NCBI RefSeq assembly: GCF_007279655.1
Contig: NZ_QKWN01000006.1
Coordinates: 264,033-328,032, forward strand
Length of the DNA: 64,000 nucleotides
Origin: Robertkochia solimangrovi
GTDB taxonomy: Bacteria > Bacteroidota > Bacteroidia > Flavobacteriales > Flavobacteriaceae
Direction: 5' to 3'
A program made the position numbers and the translations under genes. Of the stretch, positions 7,953 through 16,461 are shown one piece after another; the first letter of the stretch is position 1; every line of letters starts with the position of its first letter. The notes below the pieces were generated by a model, which worked only from the letters and a program-made list of their open reading frames with translations, was not told the DNA's origin and did not search any database.

Positions 7953-8984
7953 TTGACGCCTAATTCGACATATAAGTTCAGTTTTTTACTGCTTTTTGCG
8001 GTTATGATAGTACTATTTCTGTTAAACATAAGTCTGGGATCCGTTTCCATACCCTTTACAGCTGTAGTTAACATTTTAACAGGCGGAGATGGTGGGAACG
8101 AAAACTGGGCCTATATTCTGATGCATTATCGTTTACCCAAAGCCTTTACTGCAATCCTGGCAGGAAGTTCACTGGCTTTGAGCGGACTCCTGATGCAGAC
8201 TTTATTTCGCAATCCTCTTGCCGGTCCTTTTGTACTGGGAATCAGTTCAGGAGCTAGTCTGGGCGTTGCACTGCTTATCATGGGGACATCCCTCCTGCCG
8301 GGAATAGGTACTGGTATAATGACCGGAAGTGTAGCCATGGCCATTGCTGCCAGTTTAGGTAGTTTTGTGGTACTGCTTTGTATTTTCATAATGGCTTCCC
8401 GGGTAAGAGACACCATGGCTTTGCTGATCATCGGACTTATGTTCGGGAGTCTTACCGCTGCCATTGTTAGCGTGCTATCCTATTTCTCAAACATGGAACA
8501 GCTTCAAAGATATATATTCTGGTCATTCGGAAATCTTGGAGATCTCAGTTGGTCACAAGTCGTGATATTCATCGTGATCGTTTTTTCCGGAATAACGATA
8601 AGCATCCTTTGTATAAAACCGTTGAACGGATTGCTTTTAGGGGAGAACTATGCCCGTAGCATGGGAATGAACGTAAAAAAAGTTCGTTATCTTATTATCA
8701 TTGCGACCAGTTTACTTGCCGGAAGTGTTACGGCATTTGCAGGGCCCGTAGCATTTATCGGCCTGGCTGTACCGCACCTGAGCCGTCAGATCTTCAGAAC
8801 TCCTGATCATCGAATTCTGATGCCTGCAGTGCTGATCTCCGGTGCGATATTGATGCTGGTATGCGACACGGTAGCACAATTGCCATTTTCGGCCTATTCC
8901 CTACCGATCAATGCGGTGACTTCCCTTATTGGAGCTCCTGTAGTAATCTGGTTATTGGTAAGAAAACGTAAACTATTGTTTTAA
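7953..8984 (+). CDS. btuC: ABC transporter permease, BtuC/FecCD family
   Basis: A 343-residue polytopic membrane protein with about ten hydrophobic segments. It has the FecCD signature stretches HYRLPKAFTAILAGSSLALSG and LMQTLFRNPLAGPFVLGISSGA, and the coupling region VTAFAGPVAFIGLAVPHLSRQ. The start codon is TTG, 2 nt after the btuF stop; a later Met would cut into the first membrane helix. It forms the inner-membrane channel that partners the BtuF-like protein and the downstream ATPase. Substrate by context: cobalamin. Confidence 0.88.
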   Translation: MTPNSTYKFSFLLLFAVMIVLFLLNISLGSVSIPFTAVVNILTGGDGGNENWAYILMHYRLPKAFTAILAGSSLALSGLLMQTLFRNPLAGPFVLGISSGASLGVALLIMGTSLLPGIGTGIMTGSVAMAIAASLGSFVVLLCIFIMASRVRDTMALLIIGLMFGSLTAAIVSVLSYFSNMEQLQRYIFWSFGNLGDLSWSQVVIFIVIVFSGITISILCIKPLNGLLLGENYARSMGMNVKKVRYLIIIATSLLAGSVTAFAGPVAFIGLAVPHLSRQIFRTPDHRILMPAVLISGAILMLVCDTVAQLPFSAYSLPINAVTSLIGAPVVIWLLVRKRKLLF

Positions 8985-8994
8985 CCGATTTATC

Positions 8995-9792
8995 ATGGCA
9001 GAAAAAAAATTATCAGAGAAGATTCTCGAGGTGGAAAACCTGAATACCGGTTATCGTACCGGGAAACGCACTGTCAGCCTCCATAAGGATCTTCGATTTG
9101 AACTTTCCCGTGGAGAATTGATCGCCATGGTTGGCCCCAATGGTATCGGAAAATCTACTTTGTTACGCACACTTTCCGGAATACTCCCACCTTTAGGAGG
9201 TTCTATTTATCTGGAAGATAAAAGGATCTCAGAATATACACCATTAGCACTCGCAGAAAAGATGAGTCTGGTACTTACCGAACAAATTCCGGCAAAAGCT
9301 CTGAAAGTAAAAGAAGTGATCGCGCTGGGACGTCAACCCTACACCAATTGGATAGGACATTTGAGTAAAACAGATCTTTCCATAATCGGCAGAACGATCG
9401 AACAACTGGGACTTGAAGAAATCAGAGAATTACCTTGTTACGAATTAAGTGACGGGCAATTTCAGCGAGTAATGATCGGTCGGGCTTTAGCTCAGGATAC
9501 CGGACTTATTATACTCGATGAACCTACTACACATTTGGATATCTACCATAAGGCCTATATTTTGAAATTACTGAAAAGAATCGCTCACGAAAATAACAAA
9601 TGTGTTCTTTTTTCTTCCCACGAGATTCATCTGGTAAATCAATTATGTGATAAGGTGCTGGTCTTACAAAAAGATGATTATGATTTTGATCAACCCTGCA
9701 ACCTTATAGAAAAAGGGAGTTATCAAAAACTCTTTCCGGGTGATCTCATCGATTTTGACAGTAATACCGGTAGTTTTCGGATCAGGAATTGA
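8995..9792 (+). CDS. btuD: ABC transporter ATP-binding protein, BtuD/FecE-like
   Basis: A 265-residue ATPase that energises the FecCD-type importer. Walker A GPNGIGKST (near residue 50), signature LSDGQFQR (Asp where LSGGQ has Gly), Walker B LIILDEPTTHLD and the switch His in SSHEIH are all present. It starts 10 nt after btuC. The last 40 or so residues are an extension after the core ATPase. The downstream 3' end faces the PUL operon's 3' end. Confidence 0.88.
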   Translation: MAEKKLSEKILEVENLNTGYRTGKRTVSLHKDLRFELSRGELIAMVGPNGIGKSTLLRTLSGILPPLGGSIYLEDKRISEYTPLALAEKMSLVLTEQIPAKALKVKEVIALGRQPYTNWIGHLSKTDLSIIGRTIEQLGLEEIRELPCYELSDGQFQRVMIGRALAQDTGLIILDEPTTHLDIYHKAYILKLLKRIAHENNKCVLFSSHEIHLVNQLCDKVLVLQKDDYDFDQPCNLIEKGSYQKLFPGDLIDFDSNTGSFRIRN

Positions 9793-10005
9793 AGAAAATT
9801 ATTAATTATGGATTAATTGAAAATTGAGAATGGAGAATTGATCCACTGAAACCGTTCAATCTTTTAAAATCACTGCCAGCTGTGAAGGCACTTCCAACAC
9901 GGGCCAGGGTTATAAACACTGAAAAGCGATGACACGTGTCGTGCCGTCACGTCAGCAAATGAAATGATTTTAACCAGACAAACCAGAAATATTATCTAAC
10001 AGCTA
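9793..10005. other. Non-coding gap between convergent operons
   Basis: 213 bp with no credible gene. It holds an AT-rich stretch of near-repeats of AATTGA (about 9805-9842) and a perfect 10-bp palindrome GACACGTGTC at 9931-9940. No clear terminator hairpin with a T-run was seen for either operon. Confidence 0.5.
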
Positions 10006-10851
10006 TTATTTACCCTCAAATCTAATATGGGTTAAAACCGGAAAATGATCAGAAATGAATCGTGCATCAATGGTTTCCGATAAGGTTGCCTGCCTGATCA
10101 CTTTCCATTGATCTCTGGAAAGAAATATATAATCGATCCTTTTTTCAGGTACTTCCGATATCTCAAACCCATTGAAGGTAGCTATCGGCCCAAACCGATG
10201 CTCTTTTGCGAGTAGGAAGGAATCATCAAAAACTTCATTAAGTTTACGAATGGGTTCACTTTCAGGAGTCAGATTCAAATCCCCCATAACGATCACTGGT
10301 AAATGATCCGGATTCATGACGGTGGCCTTATTAATAATTAAGGCTGCACTATTGACACGGGCTTCATTTCCGATATGATCAAAATGTGTATTAAATACCA
10401 TAAATTCTCTACCGGTTTCCAAATGCTTTAATCGCAGTACCGTACAGATCCTGTTCAGGGCAGCGTCCCAACCTTTGGAGGGTTTTTCGGGGGTTGCGGA
10501 TAGCCAGAAAGTTTCCTGATGTAATAGCGCAAATGCTTTTTTACGATAGAAAACAGCGGTAAACTCTCCCTTATCATTCCCTTCATCACGTCCGATACCC
10601 ACATAATCATACCCTTTAAGTCCGGATTTCAAATCCTCCAGCTGATGTTTAAGCCCTTCCTGGGTCCCAAAGATATCCGGACTGAAATACTGAAGCTGAT
10701 CGATCATAAAAGCTTTACGATGGTCCCAGTTATTCAAACTGTCGCCTGGATTGTCATATTTGATGTTGTAGGTCATTACCGAAATTTCCTGAGCTGAAAG
10801 CATCAGGGAGAGATGCAGGCATAGTAGTAATAGTAGTGATGTTCTTTTCAT
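10006..10851 (-). CDS. Secreted endonuclease/exonuclease/phosphatase (EEP) family protein
   Basis: A 281-residue protein with a Sec signal (LLLLLCLHLSLMLSAQ). All EEP metal and catalytic motifs are visible in order: TYNIKYD, TQEG, NTHFDHIG, GDLNLTPES, RIDYIF and the terminal SDHFPV. The superfamily hydrolyses phosphodiester or phosphomonoester bonds in nucleic acids, sugar phosphates or lipids. Here it is the last gene of a polysaccharide locus, overlapping the sulfatase by 4 nt (ATGA), so a carbohydrate-linked phosphate ester is a better guess than DNA. That is inference. Periplasmic or outer-surface location is expected from the signal peptide. Confidence 0.88.
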   Translation of the reverse strand: MKRTSLLLLLCLHLSLMLSAQEISVMTYNIKYDNPGDSLNNWDHRKAFMIDQLQYFSPDIFGTQEGLKHQLEDLKSGLKGYDYVGIGRDEGNDKGEFTAVFYRKKAFALLHQETFWLSATPEKPSKGWDAALNRICTVLRLKHLETGREFMVFNTHFDHIGNEARVNSAALIINKATVMNPDHLPVIVMGDLNLTPESEPIRKLNEVFDDSFLLAKEHRFGPIATFNGFEISEVPEKRIDYIFLSRDQWKVIRQATLSETIDARFISDHFPVLTHIRFEGK

Positions 10852-12485
10852 TCCATGGGCTTACCACGTAAGCGTTTAAATAGTTCGTAAGATTTATTGA
10901 TTTGTTCCTGTGAGGCTGTTTCAAATTCACGGTCGGTAACCTTGTAAACATCCTGTACAGAATCCAGTTTCCGTTGTAGTTCTGCAATGATATCCTCATA
11001 TTCGGGATCGTCGATCAGATTTTTAAGTTCTTCAGGATCCGAAGTAAGATCATAGAATTCCCAGGCATCGATATCATCGTAGAAGTGCATCAATTTATAG
11101 CGACCGGTTTTTATACCATAATGTTTCTTAACCATATGGAATGCCGGGTAATCATAATAGTGATAATATAAAATATTGCGAAAATCTGCTTCTTTCATCG
11201 TTCCTGTCAACATAGGTTTCAAAGATTCGCCTTGCATATCTTTCTTATATTGCGAAGCTCCGGCAAAGTCCAGGAAAGTCTCTGCGAAATCCAGGTTCTG
11301 CACCATGGCATCGTTTTCAGTACCCGGTGCAATAACTTTTGGATAACGCATCAGTAATGGGGTTCTGAATGACTCCTCATACATAAATCGCTTATCGAAC
11401 CACCCCTTTTCGCCAAGATAAAAGCCTTGGTCCGAAGTGTACACTACCAGTGTATTTTCAGCTAATCCGTTTGCTTCCAGATAATCCAGTAAACTCCCCA
11501 CACTTTCATCAACAGCAGCTACTGTCGCCAGATAATCGTGTAAATAACGCTGCCCTTTCCATTCAGCCAGTGCTCTTCCTTTTAAGTTTGCGCGATGGAA
11601 GGCGTCATTCTTTGCCTGATACGCTTCATCCCAGACTTCCCGTTGTTCCGGACTCATCCGGTCAAAATCTGTGGTCCACGGATTATTTGCCAGTTCCGAA
11701 CTCCCTTCAGCTATCGTAAGTTTCAGATCATGACCTTCATACATGTCCTTATAGATCGTCTGTAATTGTTGTTGTGCAGCTTTCTGCCCCACATGGTCTG
11801 CGAAATAGGTGTCAGGAAGCGGAAATTTTATACTGTCATATTTATTGATATGACGTAAGGCAGGCATCCAGTTTCTATGAGGTGCCTTATGTTGAACCAT
11901 CAGTAAAAAGGGTTTACTTTTTTCTCTTGAATCCAGCCATTTGATAGCATCTTCGGTTATGAGGTCAGTAGCATATCCCTTAATAACGGTGGTATCTCCG
12001 TCTTTGATAAAGTTGGGGTTATAATAATTTCCCTGATCCTGAATTATATTCCAGTAATCAAAGCCCTGCGGATATCCGTGAAGATGCCATTTTCCGATCA
12101 TTGCCGTTTGATAACCCTCCTTCTGCAGAAACTTCGGAAAGGTGGGCTGGTCGCCATTGAAACGGTCTCCGTTTTGTCGAAAACCGTTGATATGACTATG
12201 TTTACCCGTAAGAATAACTGCTCTGCTCGGACCACAAATTGAGTTGGTCACATAGGCTTTGTTGAATTTCACTCCTTCTTCAGCAATCCTGTCGATGTTC
12301 GGTGTAGGCGCGAGTTTTGAGAGCGGATGGCCATAAGCAGAGATCGCCTGAAAAGCGTGGTCATCAGACATTATAAAAAGAATATTGGGCCGGCTATCAG
12401 CAATAGTATCCGTTACTGTACTGTCTTGTTGCTTTTTACAACCGAACAGGCAACTTAGAACGATTATAGCCCAAATACTTTTCAT
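10848..12485 (-). CDS. Formylglycine-dependent sulfatase lipoprotein (S1 family)
   Basis: A 545-residue member of the alkaline phosphatase/sulfatase superfamily. Lipoprotein signal IIVLSCLFGC. Metal-binding start RPNILFIMSDDH. Active-site motif Cys84-GPSR followed by AVILTG, the canonical C-x-P-S-R form converted to formylglycine. Further support: GKWHLHG, VQHKAPHRNW and VYTSDQGFYLGEKGWFDKRFMYEESFRTPL. The overall pattern resembles GlcNAc-6-sulfatase/S1_11-like enzymes, but subfamily and substrate are not certain; formylglycine phosphodiesterases share the fold. It needs a maturase, which is not in the window. It lies within the PUL operon, 10 nt after the upstream alpha/beta hydrolase. Confidence 0.9.
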   Translation of the reverse strand: MKSIWAIIVLSCLFGCKKQQDSTVTDTIADSRPNILFIMSDDHAFQAISAYGHPLSKLAPTPNIDRIAEEGVKFNKAYVTNSICGPSRAVILTGKHSHINGFRQNGDRFNGDQPTFPKFLQKEGYQTAMIGKWHLHGYPQGFDYWNIIQDQGNYYNPNFIKDGDTTVIKGYATDLITEDAIKWLDSREKSKPFLLMVQHKAPHRNWMPALRHINKYDSIKFPLPDTYFADHVGQKAAQQQLQTIYKDMYEGHDLKLTIAEGSSELANNPWTTDFDRMSPEQREVWDEAYQAKNDAFHRANLKGRALAEWKGQRYLHDYLATVAAVDESVGSLLDYLEANGLAENTLVVYTSDQGFYLGEKGWFDKRFMYEESFRTPLLMRYPKVIAPGTENDAMVQNLDFAETFLDFAGASQYKKDMQGESLKPMLTGTMKEADFRNILYYHYYDYPAFHMVKKHYGIKTGRYKLMHFYDDIDAWEFYDLTSDPEELKNLIDDPEYEDIIAELQRKLDSVQDVYKVTDREFETASQEQINKSYELFKRLRGKPME

Positions 12486-12495
12486 TTGAAAAAAT

Positions 12496-13389
12496 TTATT
12501 TTTCCATTATGACCTCCTCATTGACGATCTTATCGCCAACCATAGTTTCTCTGATAAATGCTGCGATCTCCTTGGTCTGATCATATCCCTTTCCAGACCA
12601 CTCATGTCCACCACCGGGAATAGAAACCAACTTGCTGGAAACCCCTAGTTCTCGGAGCTTTTTAGCCATTGAGGAAGAACCATCAAGGGGCAGATATCCC
12701 GCAGCGTTCGTTTTACAAAAATGATGTGGAGCACTCCCATAAGGAACGAGTTTATCGTTCGTACCATGAACAAAATAAGAAGGTACTGCATTCTCCTCCG
12801 TGATATAATCAACATCGAGTATTGCCCCCGCCAATGAAATTACTCCCACGATCCCTTCAGGTCGTTCGATCTGATGTCCATAAGCCGGATAGTTCAGCAT
12901 AAAAGCAGTATTCAGAATTCCTTCTGCGCCGGCAGAACTACCGGCCAGAATGATCTTATCGGGATCAAATCCCAGATCATTACTATGTTCCTTTAAATAA
13001 TCAAGTGCCTGAGCGATATTCCTACTGGCGTGTCCAAAAGTATTCACCTTATCTTCGGAAGGGCAATCACAACTGAAACTCCGTCCCTTCATGGTCAGAT
13101 CATAACTTATCGAAGCTACATTAAATCCTTCCATACTCATCGCTTTGCTGAATTCCACTTCTTTCTGACCGTCACGTGTACCCACTGCAAAACCTCCCCC
13201 ATGCATCAAAAGAATTAATGGCTTCGGATCAGATTTATCCAGGTCTGTCACCCGATAATAATCCAGCTTTAAGGTATCTTTATAAATATAAGTAACAGGA
13301 CGAATACCGGATAGTGAAGCACTCGACTGGGCTTCCGATAAAAGAGGAAGCATCAGTATAAACAGCAATAACGATTGGAACTTACGCAT
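12496..13389 (-). CDS. Secreted alpha/beta hydrolase, esterase-like
   Basis: 297 residues with a Sec signal (FILMLPLLSEAQ). Alpha/beta-hydrolase motifs: oxyanion LMHGGGFAVG, nucleophile GSSAGAEG, acid HGTNDKLVP and the His in PGGGHEW. The insertion FSCDCPSED has two closely spaced Cys that could form a disulfide. The family includes feruloyl/acetyl esterases and BD-FAE-like enzymes found in PULs. A role in removing acyl groups from the imported or surface-bound glycan is inferred from its position between the GH3 and sulfatase genes, with gaps of 5 and 10 nt. Confidence 0.8.
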   Translation of the reverse strand: MRKFQSLLLFILMLPLLSEAQSSASLSGIRPVTYIYKDTLKLDYYRVTDLDKSDPKPLILLMHGGGFAVGTRDGQKEVEFSKAMSMEGFNVASISYDLTMKGRSFSCDCPSEDKVNTFGHASRNIAQALDYLKEHSNDLGFDPDKIILAGSSAGAEGILNTAFMLNYPAYGHQIERPEGIVGVISLAGAILDVDYITEENAVPSYFVHGTNDKLVPYGSAPHHFCKTNAAGYLPLDGSSSMAKKLRELGVSSKLVSIPGGGHEWSGKGYDQTKEIAAFIRETMVGDKIVNEEVIMEK

Positions 13390-13394
13390 AAATT

Positions 13395-15656
13395 TTATTT
13401 CATTTCAACCGTTACTTTACGGTCGGTTGTGGCATCTTTTCCTACAAATATCTCGAAAGTTCCCGGTTCTGCAATAAATTCTAGCTCACTATTATAGAAT
13501 TTAAAACTATCGGGTTTCAGATCAAAGGTTACCGTTTGCTCCTCGCCACTTTTCAGCAGAATTTTTTTAAACGCCTTCAATTCACGGGATGGAGGGGTAA
13601 TACTTCTCACAACATCTCTGATGTAAAGCTGTACCACTTCCTCTCCTTCTCTGTCACCGGTATTTTTCACATTTACACTTACCTGTACTCCGGAATTTAA
13701 TCCGATCTCACTTTTACTTATTTTCAAACCTGAATATTCAAAATCCGTATAACTAAGCCCATAACCAAACGGGATCAGCGGTGAGTTCGGTGCATCAAGA
13801 TAGTTGGATCTGAATTTCTGAAACGTGTCCGTCCCGGGTCTTCCGGTGATCTTCATACTATAATATACGGGTATTTGCCCTACATTTCTCGGCCAGCTGG
13901 TGGTCAGTCTTCCTGAAGGATTATAATCTCCGAATAACACATCAGCAACAGCATTTCCAGCCTCCACACCTGGATGCCATATCTGGAGAATACTCACAGG
14001 GAGAGCAAATTCTTCGGAGATATCCATTGGTCGTCCACTCATCAATACGAGTACTACAGGCTTGCCGGTTTTTACCAGCGCCCGGATCAGTACTTTTTGT
14101 GATTCCGGAATTTGAATATCGGTTCGGCTTGCAGCTTCACCGGTCATCTCCGATGCTTCTCCGACGACTGCTACCACAACATCTGCTTTAGCGGCATTGT
14201 CAAGTGCTTCCTTTAACATCGCTTCCGAAGTTTTTGAATCTACCGTAACTCTCAGACCGAAAACATTGATCTTTTCTGCCAGAGCTTTATCATCCGTAAT
14301 ATTTGCTCCTTTTGCATAAGAGATCGATGCCTGTGGAGCTACTGCTTTCAACCCTTCCATTATCGGAACAGCATACTGAATATCTCCGGTTGGAGCCCAG
14401 GTTCCTAACATATTGTTCTTTTCATTCGCCATGGCACCTATCAGCGCGATCTTAGCATTTTTCGCTAACGGCAAAACATCGTTTTCATTTTTCAGCAGAA
14501 CAAAGGAATGAGCTGCCACTTTACGTGCGATCGCCCTGTGTTCAGCAGAAAGAATATCCTTTGCCGGACGAGAGGAATCATTATACTTGAAAGGATCATC
14601 AAAAAGTCCGAGCTTATATTTTGCTTCGAGGATCCGTCTGCACGCTACCGTAATTTCTTCTTCTGTAACTTTTCCCTCTTCCAGTGATTTTTTAAGTGTG
14701 GTGAGAAATCCTTCCCCTACCATATCCATATCGAGACCAGCCTTAAGCGCCAGGGCAGAAACCGCTTGAAGGTCACCGAGCCCGTGATCGATCATTTCAT
14801 TCACCGAGGTATAATCTGAAACTACAAAACCTTTGAATCCCCACCGTTCTCTCAGCAGATCGGTTAGCAACCATTTATTTCCTGTCGCTGGTATTCCATC
14901 GATATCATTAAAGGAACTCATGGCACTTCCTACCCCTGCATCGACCGCAGCCTGATAGGGTGGCAGATACTGATTGAACATTTTCACACGACTCATATCA
15001 ACAGAATTATAATCTCTCCCGGCCTCTGCGGCTCCATACAACGCCAGGTGTTTTACACAAGCCATCATCGTATTTGAAGCGGCAAGGTCATCTCCCTGAT
15101 AACCTTTTACCATAGCAATCGCCACTTGTGACCCTAAATAAGGATCCTCTCCGGCTCCCTCCGCTATTCTGCCCCATCTCGGATCCCGGGCAATATCGAC
15201 CATCGGTGAAAAGTTCCAGCAGATTCCATCTGCGGTAGCTTCGGTTGCTGCAACTCTGGCAACCTGCTCCACTAATCCCATATCCCAACTACAGGAAATT
15301 CCCAAAGGAATGGGAAACGTAGTTTTATACCCATGAATGACATCGGAACCGATGATCAACGGAATTTTTAGCCGGCTGTTCTTTACAGCGATCTCCTGAG
15401 CCTGTCGTACCCTGTCAGGACCAGCTACTCCAAAGAGACCACCTACCTGACCTGCTTTGATCTTTGCTTCTACATTTTCACTGACCACCGCACCAGTGGC
15501 CACTCCTCCACCCGGTGTCAGCAGATTTAACTGACCTATCTTTTCTTCCAGGGTCATTTTTGATAATAGTTCTTCCACCTCAGGAATTGAAGATTGTTGT
15601 GCTGTCACCGTAATAATGGTGAACAATAGAAGCACGATAATTGAATTTTTTTTCAT
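13395..15656 (-). CDS. bglX: Glycoside hydrolase family 3 beta-glucosidase (BglX-like)
   Basis: 753 residues with a Sec signal (MKKNSIIVLLLFTIITVTAQ). The start is set at 15656; an in-frame ATG at 15668 would overlap the previous gene. Domains: GH3 N-terminal barrel with the nucleophile Asp in VVSDYTSVNE (about residue 280), GH3 C-terminal domain with the acid/base region GEASEMTGEAASR, and a C-terminal fibronectin III-like domain (VNVKNTGDREGEEVVQLYI). GH3 BglX-type enzymes release glucose from beta-glucooligosaccharides; some PUL members prefer sophoro-oligosaccharides (beta-1,2). The adjacent GH144 pair makes beta-1,2-glucooligosaccharides the likely substrate. Predicted periplasmic. Confidence 0.92.
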   Translation of the reverse strand: MKKNSIIVLLLFTIITVTAQQSSIPEVEELLSKMTLEEKIGQLNLLTPGGGVATGAVVSENVEAKIKAGQVGGLFGVAGPDRVRQAQEIAVKNSRLKIPLIIGSDVIHGYKTTFPIPLGISCSWDMGLVEQVARVAATEATADGICWNFSPMVDIARDPRWGRIAEGAGEDPYLGSQVAIAMVKGYQGDDLAASNTMMACVKHLALYGAAEAGRDYNSVDMSRVKMFNQYLPPYQAAVDAGVGSAMSSFNDIDGIPATGNKWLLTDLLRERWGFKGFVVSDYTSVNEMIDHGLGDLQAVSALALKAGLDMDMVGEGFLTTLKKSLEEGKVTEEEITVACRRILEAKYKLGLFDDPFKYNDSSRPAKDILSAEHRAIARKVAAHSFVLLKNENDVLPLAKNAKIALIGAMANEKNNMLGTWAPTGDIQYAVPIMEGLKAVAPQASISYAKGANITDDKALAEKINVFGLRVTVDSKTSEAMLKEALDNAAKADVVVAVVGEASEMTGEAASRTDIQIPESQKVLIRALVKTGKPVVLVLMSGRPMDISEEFALPVSILQIWHPGVEAGNAVADVLFGDYNPSGRLTTSWPRNVGQIPVYYSMKITGRPGTDTFQKFRSNYLDAPNSPLIPFGYGLSYTDFEYSGLKISKSEIGLNSGVQVSVNVKNTGDREGEEVVQLYIRDVVRSITPPSRELKAFKKILLKSGEEQTVTFDLKPDSFKFYNSELEFIAEPGTFEIFVGKDATTDRKVTVEMK

Positions 15657-15657
15657 G

Positions 15658-16452
15658 TTAGTTGTCATTTAGTTGTTTTGAGAACATCCAGGGCAGAAAA
15701 TCAGGTTCTGCAAAGGCTGGATCCCAGCTGTTATGATTAGCAGTGTCGTATAATGTAAATTTAGGGTGTGCTCCGGCTTTGAGCAAAGCTTCAACCATCG
15801 TAAGTGAATACACTGGATCCACAACGTCATCCATAGCTCCGTGAATCACCCACATGTCGGTATGTTGTGCATACTGTTCTACCATTTCCGGATCACCACC
15901 ACCACATATGGCGATCGCAGCCGCAAAAACATCCGGACGACGCCATAACATTTCAAAGGTTCCCATGCCTCCCATCGATAACCCGGCTATATAAACACGG
16001 GACTTATCTATATAGGATTCTTTCAGTGTTTGATCCAACAGGTCAAGAACCATTCTCAATGCCTTTGACGGGGCTACATTGCTATTGAACTTCAACTTCA
16101 CACCGGTTTCAGATCGATCAACAGTAGCATTTGACCAGTAATCCTCTTTCGAACATTGCGGAAAAATCACGATCGCAGGGAAGTGTTTTCGATTTAATGG
16201 ATCTGCAAAAACTTTTCCCCCATGTACGAGTTGAGCGTTGTTATCATCTCCTCTTTCCCCTGCGCCATGCAGGAACACTACCAGAGGATAACTTTTGGTT
16301 TTATCCATGTTCTCAGGATACATGATACGATAGAACAGGGAATCGGAATCCCTGACCAGCACTTTACTTTCATATAAAGAATCCTCCTGAGCCATTACTG
16401 GTAGCGCGACAAACCATAATAGCAAGACTAAATAAAATAAGCGAGTTTCCAT
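15658..16452 (-). CDS. Secreted carbohydrate esterase-like alpha/beta hydrolase (LpqC/CE1-like)
   Basis: 264 residues, Sec signal (LFYLVLLLWFVALPVMAQ). Alpha/beta-hydrolase features: LVVFLHGAGERGDD (oxyanion region), GLSMGGMG (nucleophile Ser), HGAMDDVVDP (acid) and DTANHNSWD (His). This is the compact PHB-depolymerase/CE1-like subgroup common in polysaccharide loci, where members remove acyl groups. It ends 1 nt before the GH3 start and begins 9 nt after the GH144 gene, so cotranslation is likely. The acyl group and substrate are not known. Confidence 0.8.
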   Translation of the reverse strand: METRLFYLVLLLWFVALPVMAQEDSLYESKVLVRDSDSLFYRIMYPENMDKTKSYPLVVFLHGAGERGDDNNAQLVHGGKVFADPLNRKHFPAIVIFPQCSKEDYWSNATVDRSETGVKLKFNSNVAPSKALRMVLDLLDQTLKESYIDKSRVYIAGLSMGGMGTFEMLWRRPDVFAAAIAICGGGDPEMVEQYAQHTDMWVIHGAMDDVVDPVYSLTMVEALLKAGAHPKFTLYDTANHNSWDPAFAEPDFLPWMFSKQLNDN

Positions 16453-16461
16453 TAATATAGT

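Noticed and set aside
9805-9842. AATTGA-rich near-repeats resembling a dispersed element
   Set aside because: Too short and irregular, with no terminal inverted repeats or target duplication to call it a mobile element.
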